The notes under the pieces were generated by a model that was given only the letters and a program-made list of their open reading frames with translations, did no database searches and had not been told where the DNA came from. A stretch of DNA of 64,000 bases, taken from positions 5,580,001 to 5,644,000 of the forward strand of contig NZ_CP032543.1 of NCBI RefSeq assembly GCF_003610995.1, read 5' to 3'. This DNA is from Streptomyces griseus subsp. griseus (GTDB taxonomy: Bacteria > Actinomycetota > Actinomycetes > Streptomycetales > Streptomycetaceae). Within the stretch, counting starts at the first letter, position 1. The number at the start of each line of letters is the position of its first letter. The translations under genes were made by a program, and so were the position numbers. Shown here piece by piece: positions 1 through 8,315 of this stretch.

Positions 1-2
1 TT

Positions 3-23
3 TGGACCGGTGGACCGGTCCAG
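3..23. promoter_or_regulatory. GntR operator-like element, copy 1
   Basis: This 21-bp element contains the perfect 10-bp palindrome GGACCGGTCC (12-21). Read on the minus strand it matches the element at 1516-1536 in 19 of 21 positions. HutC-type GntR regulators usually bind short palindromes of this kind. By analogy with the second copy, the promoter should fire leftward, so a target gene may begin just outside the window. Binding by the nearby GntR protein is inferred. Confidence 0.55.
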
Positions 24-149
24 TCGCCTCGCTTGCGCGTTTCGAGCCTAGGTGGCCTAGTGCTCACGGAGTTGCGGGCGTAAGCACCACAACGGCTTGC
101 CGGGCGAAACGGTGATCCAGGTGTTGCCTAGGCGGAGTGCAACAACTGC

Positions 150-176
150 GGCCCGCCGCGTGGTCTGCGGCGGGCC
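150..176 (-). terminator. Hairpin downstream of the 68-aa gene
   Basis: A perfect 10-bp G/C-rich stem (150-159 with 167-176) has a 7-nt loop. It begins about 20 bp past the stop of the minus-strand gene ending at 197. There is no long U tract, as is usual for Streptomyces terminators. Its position and stem strength support termination of leftward transcription. Confidence 0.5.
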
Positions 177-196
177 GGAGCGCTGTGCTCAGGTGG

Positions 197-403
197 TCAG
201 CGGCGGGTGGCCACCCATGTGATCACTACGGTGGCCAGGCTCCCTCCTGCTTTGTAGGCCGCCCCGCGGAGGGCTTCGTACCCCAGATCGAAGGGGCGCT
301 GTTCAGCCCTCTTCAGGGAAACCTGCAGGTAGCGCATGGTGCGGCTGAACACACCGTTCAGGGCAACGCTGTACTTGCCGCCGTCATTCGGGTTAGTCTT
401 CAT
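197..403 (-). CDS. 68-aa conserved-looking small protein of unknown function
   Basis: A small basic protein starting MKTNPNDGGKYSVALNG. The start is well supported: on the minus strand an AAAGGAACT ribosome-binding site precedes ATG by about 8 nt, and a strong hairpin follows the stop. The C-terminal half (AGGSLATVVITWVATRR) contains a hydrophobic stretch that could contact a membrane, though too short to call with confidence. I recognise no family. It lies beside a GntR regulator, a short tandem repeat and a divergent methyltransferase, a mix common in remnants of integrative elements. That link is only inference. Confidence 0.6.
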   Translation of the reverse strand: MKTNPNDGGKYSVALNGVFSRTMRYLQVSLKRAEQRPFDLGYEALRGAAYKAGGSLATVVITWVATRR

Positions 404-426
404 GACACCGGAGTTCCTTTCATGTC

Positions 427-597
427 ATGCCGCTTGATGGGATCCCGCGCGGAGAGCCCTTCCGACTGAATGGCCGCAAACCGAGGTCGGAGTACGGGCT
501 CTCTTTGCGTTCCGTTGAGTCTACGTGCTGGGTGTGCCAAAACCCGACGCTCATCGGCAAGTTGTGTCCGCCGCACTACTCGGCTCAGTGCCCTTGA
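427..597 (+). CDS. Possible 56-aa Cys-rich peptide
   Basis: The frame from ATG 427 to TGA 595-597 encodes a peptide ending CWVCQNPTLIGKLCPPHYSA then QCP. The C-x2-C plus later Cys and His residues could bind a metal ion. Third positions are about 75% G/C by my count, lower than true genes nearby. GGAG lies about 14 nt upstream, too far for a good ribosome-binding site, and that DNA also holds the ribosome-binding site of the divergent 68-aa gene. It may be spurious. Confidence 0.18.
   Translation: MPLDGIPRGEPFRLNGRKPRSEYGLSLRSVESTCWVCQNPTLIGKLCPPHYSAQCP
452..503. repeat. Long interrupted inverted repeat
   Basis: GAGAGCCC (452-459) pairs with GGGCTCTC (496-503), and TCCGAC (461-466) with GTCGGA (486-491), giving a two-part stem. 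On the plus strand the last arm is followed by TTT. It lies 49 bp upstream of the minus-strand 68-aa start, so it could be part of that gene's leader or operator, or a plus-strand terminator. Confidence 0.45.
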
Positions 598-630
598 GAT
601 CCCTTGAGATCCTTTGAGATCCCTTGAGAT
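591..630. repeat. Four tandem copies of 10-bp CCCTTGAGAT
   Basis: Copies start at 591, 601, 611 and 621; the third is CCTTTGAGAT. The 10-bp period places each copy on the same face of the helix, as in protein-binding arrays or small iterons. No replication gene is visible in the window, so an origin role cannot be supported. Confidence 0.8.
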
Positions 631-778
631 CCTTCCTTCGCTTCATTGTGGTGGCGCAGATCACATCCGACGGCGGGGGAGGCTCTGGTCTCCCGGCCCC
701 GTCCTGCCCGCTACCCGAGCCTCACTCTGAGCGCAGAGGTTTACTTGTCACTTCCTCGTAGCTTCGGGCGAGCAGGGC

Positions 779-1495
779 CTACATGGCGTAGGTGTCCACC
801 TGCTCGAAGAGCGAGGAGGGTGTGACGCCCTCCTCGCAGACCAGCGGCTTCCCTTGTTCGTCGTACGCCGTGTGCAGCAGCACGGCTACCGGTGTGCCCT
901 GCGGCACCCCCAAGCGTTCAGCCTCCGTCTCTGACGCGCCACGCACAGTGGTGACGTCCACGCCTTCGGCCGGAGCCCGCCCGGTCTGGCGCCGGATGTA
1001 GCGCGTCGTGCCTTCGGCGATCGGGTGAGTGTCGGTAAGACGCGGCGACACCTCCGCGACCTCCGGAGGGAACCACGCCTCAACGCAACTGTTCGGCGTT
1101 CCGTCCGGGAGCTGGAGGACCCGAACGCGCCGAAGCGCCGTCGTCCCGGGGGTGAGGCCGAGAGCGGTGGCGACGCGGGCGGGGGGTTCCGCCCAATCAG
1201 GCTCACCGACGCGCAGGAACGGCATCCCTCCCAGGATGCGCGCCGACCCCGCACGGCGAGCCCCGGCGGGGCGTGCAACAGGCGTCTCGGTGACGACGAA
1301 CCCGGTTCCCTGCTTGGCCACGACCACGCCATCGTTTCGCAGCACATCGACGGCCTTGATGGCGGTGGCTCGTGACACATCCCACTGCTCGGCCAGCTCG
1401 CGGCCCGACGGGATTGTGGCCCCGGGGGCAATCTCACCAGCGGCGATGCGGGCGCGCAGGAACTCTGCGATCTCTTCGTACTTCAGGACTGCCAT
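779..1495 (-). CDS. GntR-family transcriptional regulator (HutC/UTRA type)
   Basis: A 238-aa DNA-binding regulator. Residues 1-70 form a winged helix: MAVLKYEEIAEFLRARI, then the recognition-helix region SGRELAEQWDVSRATAIKAV and KQGTGFVV. Residues about 85-235 look like a UTRA ligand-binding domain (LPDGTPNSCVEAWFP, then the C-terminal EEGVTPSSLFEQVDTY). ATG 1495 was chosen over upstream in-frame starts because GGGGAAG lies just before it and the family domain begins there. It is divergent from the methyltransferase gene at 1552, with an operator-like element in the 56-bp gap. It probably represses that gene and possibly itself. The ligand is unknown. Confidence 0.9.
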   Translation of the reverse strand: MAVLKYEEIAEFLRARIAAGEIAPGATIPSGRELAEQWDVSRATAIKAVDVLRNDGVVVAKQGTGFVVTETPVARPAGARRAGSARILGGMPFLRVGEPDWAEPPARVATALGLTPGTTALRRVRVLQLPDGTPNSCVEAWFPPEVAEVSPRLTDTHPIAEGTTRYIRRQTGRAPAEGVDVTTVRGASETEAERLGVPQGTPVAVLLHTAYDEQGKPLVCEEGVTPSSLFEQVDTYAM

Positions 1496-1515
1496 GGCTT
1501 CCCCTATTTCCTGCG

Positions 1516-1545
1516 CTGGACTGGTCCACCGGTACACACGATACT
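1516..1545 (+). promoter_or_regulatory. Operator-like element over a putative leaderless promoter
   Basis: A -35-like TGGACT (1517-1522), a 17-bp spacer and a -10-like GATACT (1540-1545) would start transcription at about 1552, the A of the methyltransferase ATG. The 21-bp element at 1516-1536, an inverted near-copy of 3-23, covers the -35 and most of the spacer. A bound repressor would block RNA polymerase. The promoter was read by eye. Confidence 0.55.
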
Positions 1546-1551
1546 GCGACC

Positions 1552-2373
1552 ATGTCGAATCTCGAATTGGCTCCCTCCGTGATGCGGTTCTATGGCGAGA
1601 CGGTCAACGAGGACAGCCGCCTGCGCAGCTCGGCAGACGGACGGATGGAACTGGTCAGAACTCAGGAACTCCTCCGACGCTTTCTGCCCCCCGCGCCGGC
1701 GCGCGTGCTCGACGTGGGCGGGGGGACTGGGATTCACGCTGAATGGCTGGTGAAAGACGGCTACGACGTCGCTTTGGTGGATCCTGTGCCCCGTCACGTT
1801 GAGGCCGCGTCGGTGGTGTGCCCGGCGGTGGTCGGTGACGCGCGCGACCTGCCCGAGCCGGATGACACATTCGACGTTGTGCAGCTCCTCGGGCCGCTCT
1901 ACCACCTGCCCGACCCGGCCGACCGGCAACGGGCGCTGGCGGAAGCCTCCCGCGTGGCCAAGCCCGGCGGACTGGTCGCCGCCGCCGCGATCAATCGCTA
2001 TGCGTCGCTCTTCGAGCACGTCACGTACGCCCACCTGCACACCGAGCGGATTCACAACTCCGTCTCCAAGATTCTGGAGACGGCGGTTTACGACGGATCG
2101 CGGGGGTTCACCCTGTCGTACTTCCACCGGGCCGAAGAGCTGGTGATGGAGTTGGCCGCCTCCGGGCTGAAGAACGTGCAGGTCTTCGGCATCGAGGGCC
2201 CGGCCTGGTCGCTGGTGAAGGCGGCAGAGCAGCAGCCGGGCGACGGTCCCACGGATGAGCTGATCGCCTCGGCCATGGACGCGGCCCGTATGGCAGAGCC
2301 GTACCCGGAACTGCTCGCCGCCAGCTCGCACCTCTTGGCCGTGGGTACCGTCCCGGCCGGCAGCGCTGGCTGA
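1552..2373 (+). CDS. Class I SAM-dependent methyltransferase
   Basis: A 273-aa methyltransferase with the Rossmann SAM-binding motif VLDVGGGTGIHAEWL near residue 46, an acidic residue at the end of beta-2 (ALVDPVP), and motif FDVVQLLGPLYHL followed by KPGGLV. These mark the Methyltransf_11/25 type; the substrate cannot be told. ATG 1552 begins MSNLELAPSVMRFYGET. There is no Shine-Dalgarno sequence upstream, but a -10-like hexamer ends 6 bp before it, which fits a leaderless mRNA. An earlier in-frame start would run through the operator and into gntR. GntR-methyltransferase pairs suggest a small inducible cassette. Confidence 0.88.
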   Translation: MSNLELAPSVMRFYGETVNEDSRLRSSADGRMELVRTQELLRRFLPPAPARVLDVGGGTGIHAEWLVKDGYDVALVDPVPRHVEAASVVCPAVVGDARDLPEPDDTFDVVQLLGPLYHLPDPADRQRALAEASRVAKPGGLVAAAAINRYASLFEHVTYAHLHTERIHNSVSKILETAVYDGSRGFTLSYFHRAEELVMELAASGLKNVQVFGIEGPAWSLVKAAEQQPGDGPTDELIASAMDAARMAEPYPELLAASSHLLAVGTVPAGSAG

Positions 2374-2545
2374 CGGTCCTGACCTGCGGACGGGGGCCGT
2401 GGGGCCGGGCCGTCTGTGGGCCGTCGAGGGGCAGCCAACGACGACCCACAACCACCATCAACGACCGGTACCGGCCCGCCCGGGTCGCCGCTGAGCTGGG
2501 CGACGCCCCGGGGCACCTCGGCGTGTCTGCGACACTGGATGAACC

Positions 2546-3652
2546 ATGCCTAAGCCCGGAGAACTCACTTTCGTCGCGCCCCGCGGAGCCAAGAAGCCCC
2601 CGCGGCACCTCGCCGACCTCACGCCCGCCGAGCGCAAGGAAGCGGTCGCCGCGACCGGCGAGAAGCCGTTCCGCGCCCAGCAGCTCTCGCAGCACTACTT
2701 CGCGCGGTACGCGCACGACCCGGAGCAGTGGACCAACATCCCCGCCGGGTCCCGGGAGAAGCTCGCCGAGGCGCTGTTCCCCGACCTGATGTCCGTGGTC
2801 CGCCACATCAGCTGTGACGACGACACCACCCGTAAGACGCTGTGGAAGCTGCACGACGGGACGCTCGTCGAGTCCGTCCTGATGCGCTACCCCGAGCGCG
2901 TCACGATGTGCATCTCCTCCCAGGCCGGCTGCGGGATGAACTGCCCGTTCTGCGCCACCGGCCAGGCCGGCCTCGACCGCAACCTGTCGACCGCCGAGAT
3001 CGTCCACCAGATCGTCGACGGCATGCGCGCCCTGCGCGACGGCGAGGTCCCCGGCGGTCCGGCCCGGCTCTCCAACATCGTCTTCATGGGCATGGGCGAG
3101 CCGCTCGCCAACTACAACCGTGTCGTCGGCGCGATCCGCCGCCTCACCGACCCCGAGCCGGACGGCCTCGGTCTCTCCCAGCGCGGGATCACCGTCTCCA
3201 CCGTCGGGCTCGTCCCGGCGATGCTGCGCTTCTCCGACGAGGGCTTCAAGTGCCGCCTCGCGGTCTCGCTGCACGCCCCGGACGACGAGCTGCGCGACAC
3301 CCTCGTCCCCGTCAACACCCGGTGGAACGTCCGCGAGGTGCTGGACGCCGCGTGGGAGTACGCGGAGAAGTCCGGCCGCCGCATCTCCATCGAGTACGCC
3401 CTCATCCGGGACATCAACGACCAGGCCTGGCGCGGTGACCTCCTCGGCCGGCTGCTCAAGGGCAAGCGGGTCCACGTCAACCTGATCCCGCTGAACCCGA
3501 CGCCCGGCTCCAAGTGGACCGCCTCGCGCCCCGAGGACGAGAAGGCGTTCGTCGAAGCCATCGCGGCCCACGGCGTGCCCGTCACCGTCCGGGACACCCG
3601 CGGCCAGGAGATCGACGGGGCCTGCGGGCAGCTGGCGGCCTCCGAGCGCTGA
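2546..3652 (+). CDS. rlmN: Dual-specificity RNA methyltransferase RlmN
   Basis: A 368-aa radical-SAM enzyme that methylates C2 of A2503 in 23S rRNA (and A37 of some tRNAs in characterised homologues). The cluster motif is C129-GMN-C133-PF-C136. The later motifs [14 protein letters not shown] and VSLHAPDD, and the second catalytic cysteine C360 in IDGACGQLA, are all present. Length is normal for the family. ATG 2546 begins [14 protein letters not shown]. It stands alone, with the TPP riboswitch 70 bp downstream. Confidence 0.97.
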   Translation: MPKPGELTFVAPRGAKKPPRHLADLTPAERKEAVAATGEKPFRAQQLSQHYFARYAHDPEQWTNIPAGSREKLAEALFPDLMSVVRHISCDDDTTRKTLWKLHDGTLVESVLMRYPERVTMCISSQAGCGMNCPFCATGQAGLDRNLSTAEIVHQIVDGMRALRDGEVPGGPARLSNIVFMGMGEPLANYNRVVGAIRRLTDPEPDGLGLSQRGITVSTVGLVPAMLRFSDEGFKCRLAVSLHAPDDELRDTLVPVNTRWNVREVLDAAWEYAEKSGRRISIEYALIRDINDQAWRGDLLGRLLKGKRVHVNLIPLNPTPGSKWTASRPEDEKAFVEAIAAHGVPVTVRDTRGQEIDGACGQLAASER

Positions 3653-3721
3653 GGGGCCGACGGCCTCACCCGTACCGGCCGGAAACCGCCGGTGTAGCCT
3701 GGGCGCGAAATCAACTTCATA

Positions 3722-3825
3722 TTCCGACAGGGGAGCGCCACAGCGCTGAGAGTGCGGCACCGAGGACAGGTTGGCCGCAGACCCTCTGAACCTCGCCCGG
3801 GTCATTCCGGGTAGGAAGTTCGGAC
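3722..3825 (+). promoter_or_regulatory. TPP riboswitch (THI element)
   Basis: The hallmark segments occur in order: ACAGGGGAGC, GCTGAGAGTGC, CAGACCCTCTGAACCT, CGGGTCATTCCGGGTAGGA. They match the conserved pyrithiamine-sensor core of the thiamine-pyrophosphate riboswitch. It lies about 90 bp upstream of thiB, so high TPP should shut off the transporter. In actinobacteria this usually acts through ribosome access or early termination; which applies here is not clear. Confidence 0.95.
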
Positions 3826-3916
3826 CTTACTCAAGCTGTTGCGCCCTGCCCGCTTCCGGTACGTCCGGTCGTGGGCGGGGCCGCGTCTCTTCCTGGTCAC
3901 CTCCAGGAGGAATCAC

Positions 3917-5017
3917 ATGAACACCACCAAGAAGTACGCGTCGACCGCGCTCGCCGCGGTGCTCGGCGTCACCGTCCTCGCGGGCTGCGGCGGCTCCGAC
4001 GACGCCTCGGCCGGATCCGGTGCGTCCAAGGGCAGCGGCTCCAAGACCGTCACCCTGGTCACCCACGACTCCTTCAACGCCTCGGAAGACGTGCTGAAGC
4101 AGTTCACCGAGGAGAGCGGCTACACCGTCCAGCTCCTCAAGAGCGGCGACGCCGGTGCCGCGCTCAACCAGGAGATCCTGACCAAGGGCTCCCCGCGCGG
4201 CGACGTCTTCTTCGGCGTCGACAACACCCTGCTCTCCCGCGCCCTCGACAACGGCCTCTTCACCGCGTACGAGGCCAAGGGCCTGGACCGGGTCCTGGCA
4301 GGCACCGAGCAGGACGGCCGGCACCGCGTGACGCCCGTCGACACCGGTGACATCTGCGTCAACTACGACAAGAAGTTCTTCGCCGACAAGAAGCTCGCGC
4401 CGCCGCAGACCTTCGAGGACCTGCTGAAGCCCGCGTACAGGAACCTCCTCGTCACCGAGAACGCGGCCACCTCCTCGCCCGGCCTCGGCTTCCTGCTCGG
4501 CACCGTCGCCACCCAGGGCGAGGACGGCTACGAGGCGTACTGGAAGAAGCTCAAGGCCAACGGCGTCAAGGTCGTCGACGGCTGGGAGCAGGCCTACAAC
4601 GAGGAGTTCTCGGGCTCCGCGGGCGGCAGGAAGGCCAAGGCGGACCGGCCGCTCGTCGTCAGCTACGCCTCCAGCCCTCCCGTCGAGGTCCTCTACGCCG
4701 ACCCGCAGCCCGAGGAGGCCCCCACCGGCGTCTCCACCGGGACCTGCTTCCGGCAGACCGAGTACGCCGGGCTGCTGAAGGGCGCGAAGAACGAGGCGGG
4801 CGGCAAGGCGCTGCTGGACTTCCTGATCAGCAAGACGTTCCAGGAGGACGTGCCGCTGAACATGTTCGTGAACCCGGTCGTGAAGGACGCGAAGCTGCCG
4901 GAGGTCTTCACCGAGTTCGGCGAGAGCGTCGACAAGCCGGCGACGGTGGCCCCGGAGAAGATCGCCGCCAACCGTGAGCAGTGGGTCCGGTCGTGGCACT
5001 CGCTCGTCGTGAAGTAG
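3917..5017 (+). CDS. thiB: Thiamine ABC transporter substrate-binding lipoprotein
   Basis: A 366-aa periplasmic-type binding protein. The signal peptide ends in lipobox LAGC with the acylated Cys at 24, so it is anchored outside the membrane. The mature part is the class II fold of the ThiB/TbpA family (VTLVTHDSFNASEDVLKQF, then VDTGDICVNYDK). ATG 3917 follows GGAGG by 6 nt; the longer frame upstream would start inside the riboswitch leader and lack the signal peptide. It is first in a three-gene operon with thiP and thiQ under the TPP riboswitch, which makes thiamine, TMP or TPP the likely ligand. Confidence 0.93.
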   Translation: MNTTKKYASTALAAVLGVTVLAGCGGSDDASAGSGASKGSGSKTVTLVTHDSFNASEDVLKQFTEESGYTVQLLKSGDAGAALNQEILTKGSPRGDVFFGVDNTLLSRALDNGLFTAYEAKGLDRVLAGTEQDGRHRVTPVDTGDICVNYDKKFFADKKLAPPQTFEDLLKPAYRNLLVTENAATSSPGLGFLLGTVATQGEDGYEAYWKKLKANGVKVVDGWEQAYNEEFSGSAGGRKAKADRPLVVSYASSPPVEVLYADPQPEEAPTGVSTGTCFRQTEYAGLLKGAKNEAGGKALLDFLISKTFQEDVPLNMFVNPVVKDAKLPEVFTEFGESVDKPATVAPEKIAANREQWVRSWHSLVVK

Positions 5018-6684
5018 CCGGTCCCACCGGAGGAAGCGGGCGGCGCGGAGCGGCGGTACGGCTCGGCCTGATGGCCGTGCCCGTCGCGTTCTTCGCCGTC
5101 CTCTTCGCCTACCCCGTCGCCTCCATCGTCGGACGCGGGCTGAGGACGGACGGCGTCTGGCAGTTCGGGCGGATCGGCGACGTACTGTCCCGCCCGGACA
5201 TCCTCGACGTCCTCTGGTTCACCACCTGGCAGGCCCTCGCCTCCACCGCGCTCACCCTGTTGATCGCCCTGCCCGGCGCGTACGTCTTCGCCCGCTTCGA
5301 CTTTCCGGGCAAGCAGGTGCTGCGGGCGGTCGTCACCGTGCCGTTCGTGCTGCCCACCGTCGTCGTCGGCACCGCGTTCCTGGCACTGCTCGGGCGCGGT
5401 GGCTTCCTCGACGAGCTGTGGGGCGTACGGCTGGACACCACCGTGTGGGCGATCCTGCTCGCGCACGTCTTCTTCAACTACGCGGTGGTCGTACGGACGG
5501 TCGGCGGGCTCTGGTCCCAGCTGGACCCGCGCCAGGAGGAGGCCGCCCGGGTGCTGGGCGCCGGACGGTTCGCCGCCTGGCGGCGGGTGACGCTGCCCGC
5601 GCTCGGCCCGGCGGTGGCAGCCGCCGCGCTGATGGTCTTCCTCTTCACGTTCACCTCGTTCGGTGTCGTGCAGATCCTCGGCGGCCCCGCCTACTCCACC
5701 CTGGAGGTGGAGGTCTACCGCCAGACCGCCCAGCTCCTCGACCTGCCGACGGCCGCCGTGCTGACCCTGGTGCAGTTCGTGGCGGTCGGCGCGATCCTCG
5801 CCCTGCACGCCGTGACCGTACGCCGCCGGGAGCGCGCGCTGAAGCTCGTCGACCCGGCGCGGACCTCCCGCCGCCCGCACGGCGCCGGACAGTGGGCGCT
5901 GCTCGGCGGGGTGCTGCTCACCGCGCTGCTGCTCATCCTGCTGCCACTCGGCGTGCTGGTGGAGCGGTCGTTCGACGGACCGGAGGGTTATGGCCTCGGC
6001 TACTACGAGGCCCTTCAGTCGGCCGGCGGCACCGGCTCCACCTTCCTCGTACCGCCGCTGGAGGCGGTCGGCAACTCCCTCCGGTACGCGTTCGTCGCCA
6101 CCCTCATCGCCCTGGCCGTCGGCGGACTCGCGGCGGCCGCCCTGACCCGGCGGGCGGGGCGGCTCGTACGCGGCTTCGACGCACTGCTGATGCTGCCGCT
6201 CGGAGTCTCGGCCGTCACCGTCGGTTTCGGCTTCCTCATCACCCTCGACAAGCCGCCGCTGGACCTGCGGACCTCCTGGATCCTGGTCCCGCTGGCCCAG
6301 GCGCTGGTCGGCGTTCCCTTCGTCGTACGAACCATGCTCCCCGTGCTCCGGGCGGTGGACGACCGGCTGCGCGAGGCCGCCGCCGTGCTGGGCGCGTCCC
6401 CGCTGCGGGCCTGGCGCGAGGTCGATCTGCCGCTGGTCCGGCGTGCGGTGCTCGTCGCGGCGGGATTCGCGTTCGCCGTGTCGCTCGGGGAGTTCGGCGC
6501 CACTGTCTTCATCGCCCGGCCCGACAACCCGACCCTGCCGGTCGCGGTCGCCCGGCTGCTGGGCCGGTCCGGGGAGCTCAACTACGGGCAGGCGATGGCC
6601 CTCAGCACGATCCTGATGCTGGTGTGCGCGGCCTCGCTGCTGCTCCTCGAACGCATCCGTACCGACCGATCCGGGGAGTTCTGA
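4981..6684 (+). CDS. thiP: Thiamine ABC transporter permease
   Basis: A 567-aa fused permease with two copies of the binding-protein-dependent permease domain, each carrying an EAA loop: EEAARVLGAGRFAAWRRVTL near 185 and REAAAVLGASPLRAWREVDL near 475. About 12 membrane segments are expected, as in ThiP. The 5' end overlaps thiB; GTG 4981 or GTG 4993 could start it. The only good Shine-Dalgarno sequence, GGAGGA at 5029, has no start close behind it, and ATG 5071 would still keep all membrane helices. The true N-terminus is therefore uncertain. thiQ follows 4 bp later. Confidence 0.9.
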   Translation: MGPVVALARREVAGPTGGSGRRGAAVRLGLMAVPVAFFAVLFAYPVASIVGRGLRTDGVWQFGRIGDVLSRPDILDVLWFTTWQALASTALTLLIALPGAYVFARFDFPGKQVLRAVVTVPFVLPTVVVGTAFLALLGRGGFLDELWGVRLDTTVWAILLAHVFFNYAVVVRTVGGLWSQLDPRQEEAARVLGAGRFAAWRRVTLPALGPAVAAAALMVFLFTFTSFGVVQILGGPAYSTLEVEVYRQTAQLLDLPTAAVLTLVQFVAVGAILALHAVTVRRRERALKLVDPARTSRRPHGAGQWALLGGVLLTALLLILLPLGVLVERSFDGPEGYGLGYYEALQSAGGTGSTFLVPPLEAVGNSLRYAFVATLIALAVGGLAAAALTRRAGRLVRGFDALLMLPLGVSAVTVGFGFLITLDKPPLDLRTSWILVPLAQALVGVPFVVRTMLPVLRAVDDRLREAAAVLGASPLRAWREVDLPLVRRAVLVAAGFAFAVSLGEFGATVFIARPDNPTLPVAVARLLGRSGELNYGQAMALSTILMLVCAASLLLLERIRTDRSGEF

Positions 6685-6688
6685 CGCC

Positions 6689-7786
6689 ATGCTGAGCCTG
6701 CAAGCCGCCACCGTCCGGTTCGGGGAGCGGACGGCCCTCGACGCGGTCGACCTGGAGGTCGCCGACCACCGCATCGTCTGCCTGCTCGGCCCCAGCGGCA
6801 GTGGGAAGTCCACCCTGCTGAGGGCCGTCGCCGGGCTCCAGCCCATGGACGGCGGCCGGGTGCTGCTGGCCGGCCGGGACCAGCGCGGCGTCCCGGTCCA
6901 CCGGCGCGGCCTCGGCCTGATGTTCCAGGACCACCAGCTCTTCCCGCACCGCGATGTCGGCGCCAACGTCGCCTTCGGGCTGCGGATGCGCGGCACCGGG
7001 CGAGCGGAGTCCGAGCGCCGGGTCAGCGAGCTCCTCGACCTGGTCGGCCTGCCCGGCGCCGAACGCCGAGCCGTCGCCGCCCTCTCCGGCGGCGAACAGC
7101 AGCGCGTCGCCCTCGCCCGTGCCCTCGCCCCGAGCCCCAAGCTCCTCATGCTGGACGAACCCCTCGGCCAGCTGGACCGCAGCCTGCGCGAACGCCTCGT
7201 CATCGAGCTGCGCACCCTCTTCCAGGAGCTGGGTACGACGGTGCTCGCCGTCACCCACGACCAGGGCGAGGCGTTCGCGCTCGCCGACCGGGTCGTCGTG
7301 ATGCGGGACGGCCGGATCGCTCAGGAGGGCAGCCCCCTGGACGTCTGGCAGAGCCCCGCCTCCGCGTTCGTCGCCCGCTTCCTCGGCTTCGACAACGTGA
7401 CCCCGGCGACGGTCACCGGCCAGGCCGCCGCCACCGCCTGGGGCAAGGTCCCGGTCCCCGAGGGCTCCCCCCAGGGCGAGGCCGACCTCCTGGTCCGCCC
7501 CGCCGGGGTACTGATCGGCGCGGAGAAGGACGGCCTGCGCTGCACGGTCGGCGTACGCACGTTCCGCGGCAACCACGTGACCGTGCGGCTGACCCCGGAG
7601 AACGCGCCGGTGCTGGAGGCCGAGTGCGCCCTGCGGGACACCCCGGACGAGGGCGCGGTGGTCGGCGTCCGCTTCGCCGCGGCGGAGACGGTGGTGCTGG
7701 CGGGGGACCGGCACGACAGGGCAGCCCCCGACCGGCGCGACAGGACAGGACGCGGCGGGCCGGGCAAGCTGAAGGCGCAGCCATAG
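6689..7786 (+). CDS. thiQ: Thiamine ABC transporter ATP-binding protein
   Basis: A 365-aa ATPase that powers the ThiBP importer. Walker A is GPSGSGKST (34-42), Q-loop QDHQLFPH, signature LSGGEQQRVALARAL, Walker B LLMLDEP and switch His in AVTHDQGEA. It is longer than E. coli ThiQ because of a C-terminal TOBE-like extension (residues about 235-340), as in CUT1/PotA-type ATPases. The start follows GGGGAG inside the end of thiP. The last 25 residues are Arg/Asp-rich and look disordered. Confidence 0.92.
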   Translation: MLSLQAATVRFGERTALDAVDLEVADHRIVCLLGPSGSGKSTLLRAVAGLQPMDGGRVLLAGRDQRGVPVHRRGLGLMFQDHQLFPHRDVGANVAFGLRMRGTGRAESERRVSELLDLVGLPGAERRAVAALSGGEQQRVALARALAPSPKLLMLDEPLGQLDRSLRERLVIELRTLFQELGTTVLAVTHDQGEAFALADRVVVMRDGRIAQEGSPLDVWQSPASAFVARFLGFDNVTPATVTGQAAATAWGKVPVPEGSPQGEADLLVRPAGVLIGAEKDGLRCTVGVRTFRGNHVTVRLTPENAPVLEAECALRDTPDEGAVVGVRFAAAETVVLAGDRHDRAAPDRRDRTGRGGPGKLKAQP

Positions 7787-7827
7787 CCCCTCCGGGGGAC
7801 CGCGACCACGAGACGAGGACCGGGACC

Positions 7828-8283
7828 ATGAACGGTGGCACCCGCCAGGGCATCGACCTCACCCGTGTGCTGCACGCCCCGCAGCGCCGGGTCTTCGCCG
7901 CCTGGACGTCACCTGAGGACTTCGCGGCCTGGTACGGCGGCGAGGCCGATGTCCCGCTGGACCGGGTGTCGATGGACGTACGGCCCGGCGGCGCGTGGAG
8001 CCTGGTCATCGTGATGCCGGGCGTCGAGATGCCGTTCCACGGGGTGTACCGGGAGGTGTGCGAGCCGGACGGCCTGGTCTTCACCCTCAAGGACGGCTCG
8101 GCGCCCGAGGACGCGGAGGGCGAGACCGTCACGGTCACCTTCACCGATCTCGGCCACGCCACCACCGAACTGGCCTTCCAGCAGCGGGGCGGCAACCTCA
8201 CGGCGGAGCAGTACGCGGCGGCCGAGGACGGCTGGGAGGCCTTCTTCGACGCCCTGACCGCCCGCCTCGCCAGCCACCCCTGA
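7828..8283 (+). CDS. SRPBCC (AHSA1-like) domain protein
   Basis: A 151-aa single-domain START/Bet v1-like protein, family AHSA1: RVLHAPQRRVFAAWTSPEDF near the start, GGAWSLVIV, and the long C-terminal helix GWEAFFDALTARLASH. Such proteins have a hydrophobic cavity; substrates are mostly unknown. ATG 7828 was chosen because the family domain starts at once (GIDLTRVLHAP). It lies 41 bp after thiQ and could be co-transcribed, but nothing links it to thiamine. Confidence 0.85.
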   Translation: MNGGTRQGIDLTRVLHAPQRRVFAAWTSPEDFAAWYGGEADVPLDRVSMDVRPGGAWSLVIVMPGVEMPFHGVYREVCEPDGLVFTLKDGSAPEDAEGETVTVTFTDLGHATTELAFQQRGGNLTAEQYAAAEDGWEAFFDALTARLASHP

Positions 8284-8315
8284 GCCCCTGCCCCCATCAG
8301 CCGCGCCCCCGCCGC

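Larger units (their letters stand above)
404..778. other. 375-bp intergenic region with repeat, hairpin and possible tiny ORF
   Basis: No confident gene lies here. The stretch holds a long interrupted inverted repeat (452-503), a four-copy 10-bp tandem repeat (591-630) and a possible 56-aa plus-strand reading frame (427-597). Its G+C content is visibly lower than that of the flanking genes, and I see nothing recognisable from 640 to 778. No tRNA gene or att-like direct repeat was found. Confidence 0.5.

Noticed and set aside
137..469. 110-codon plus-strand frame
   Set aside because: Overlaps the well-supported minus-strand 68-aa gene, lacks a ribosome-binding site and has poor codon bias.
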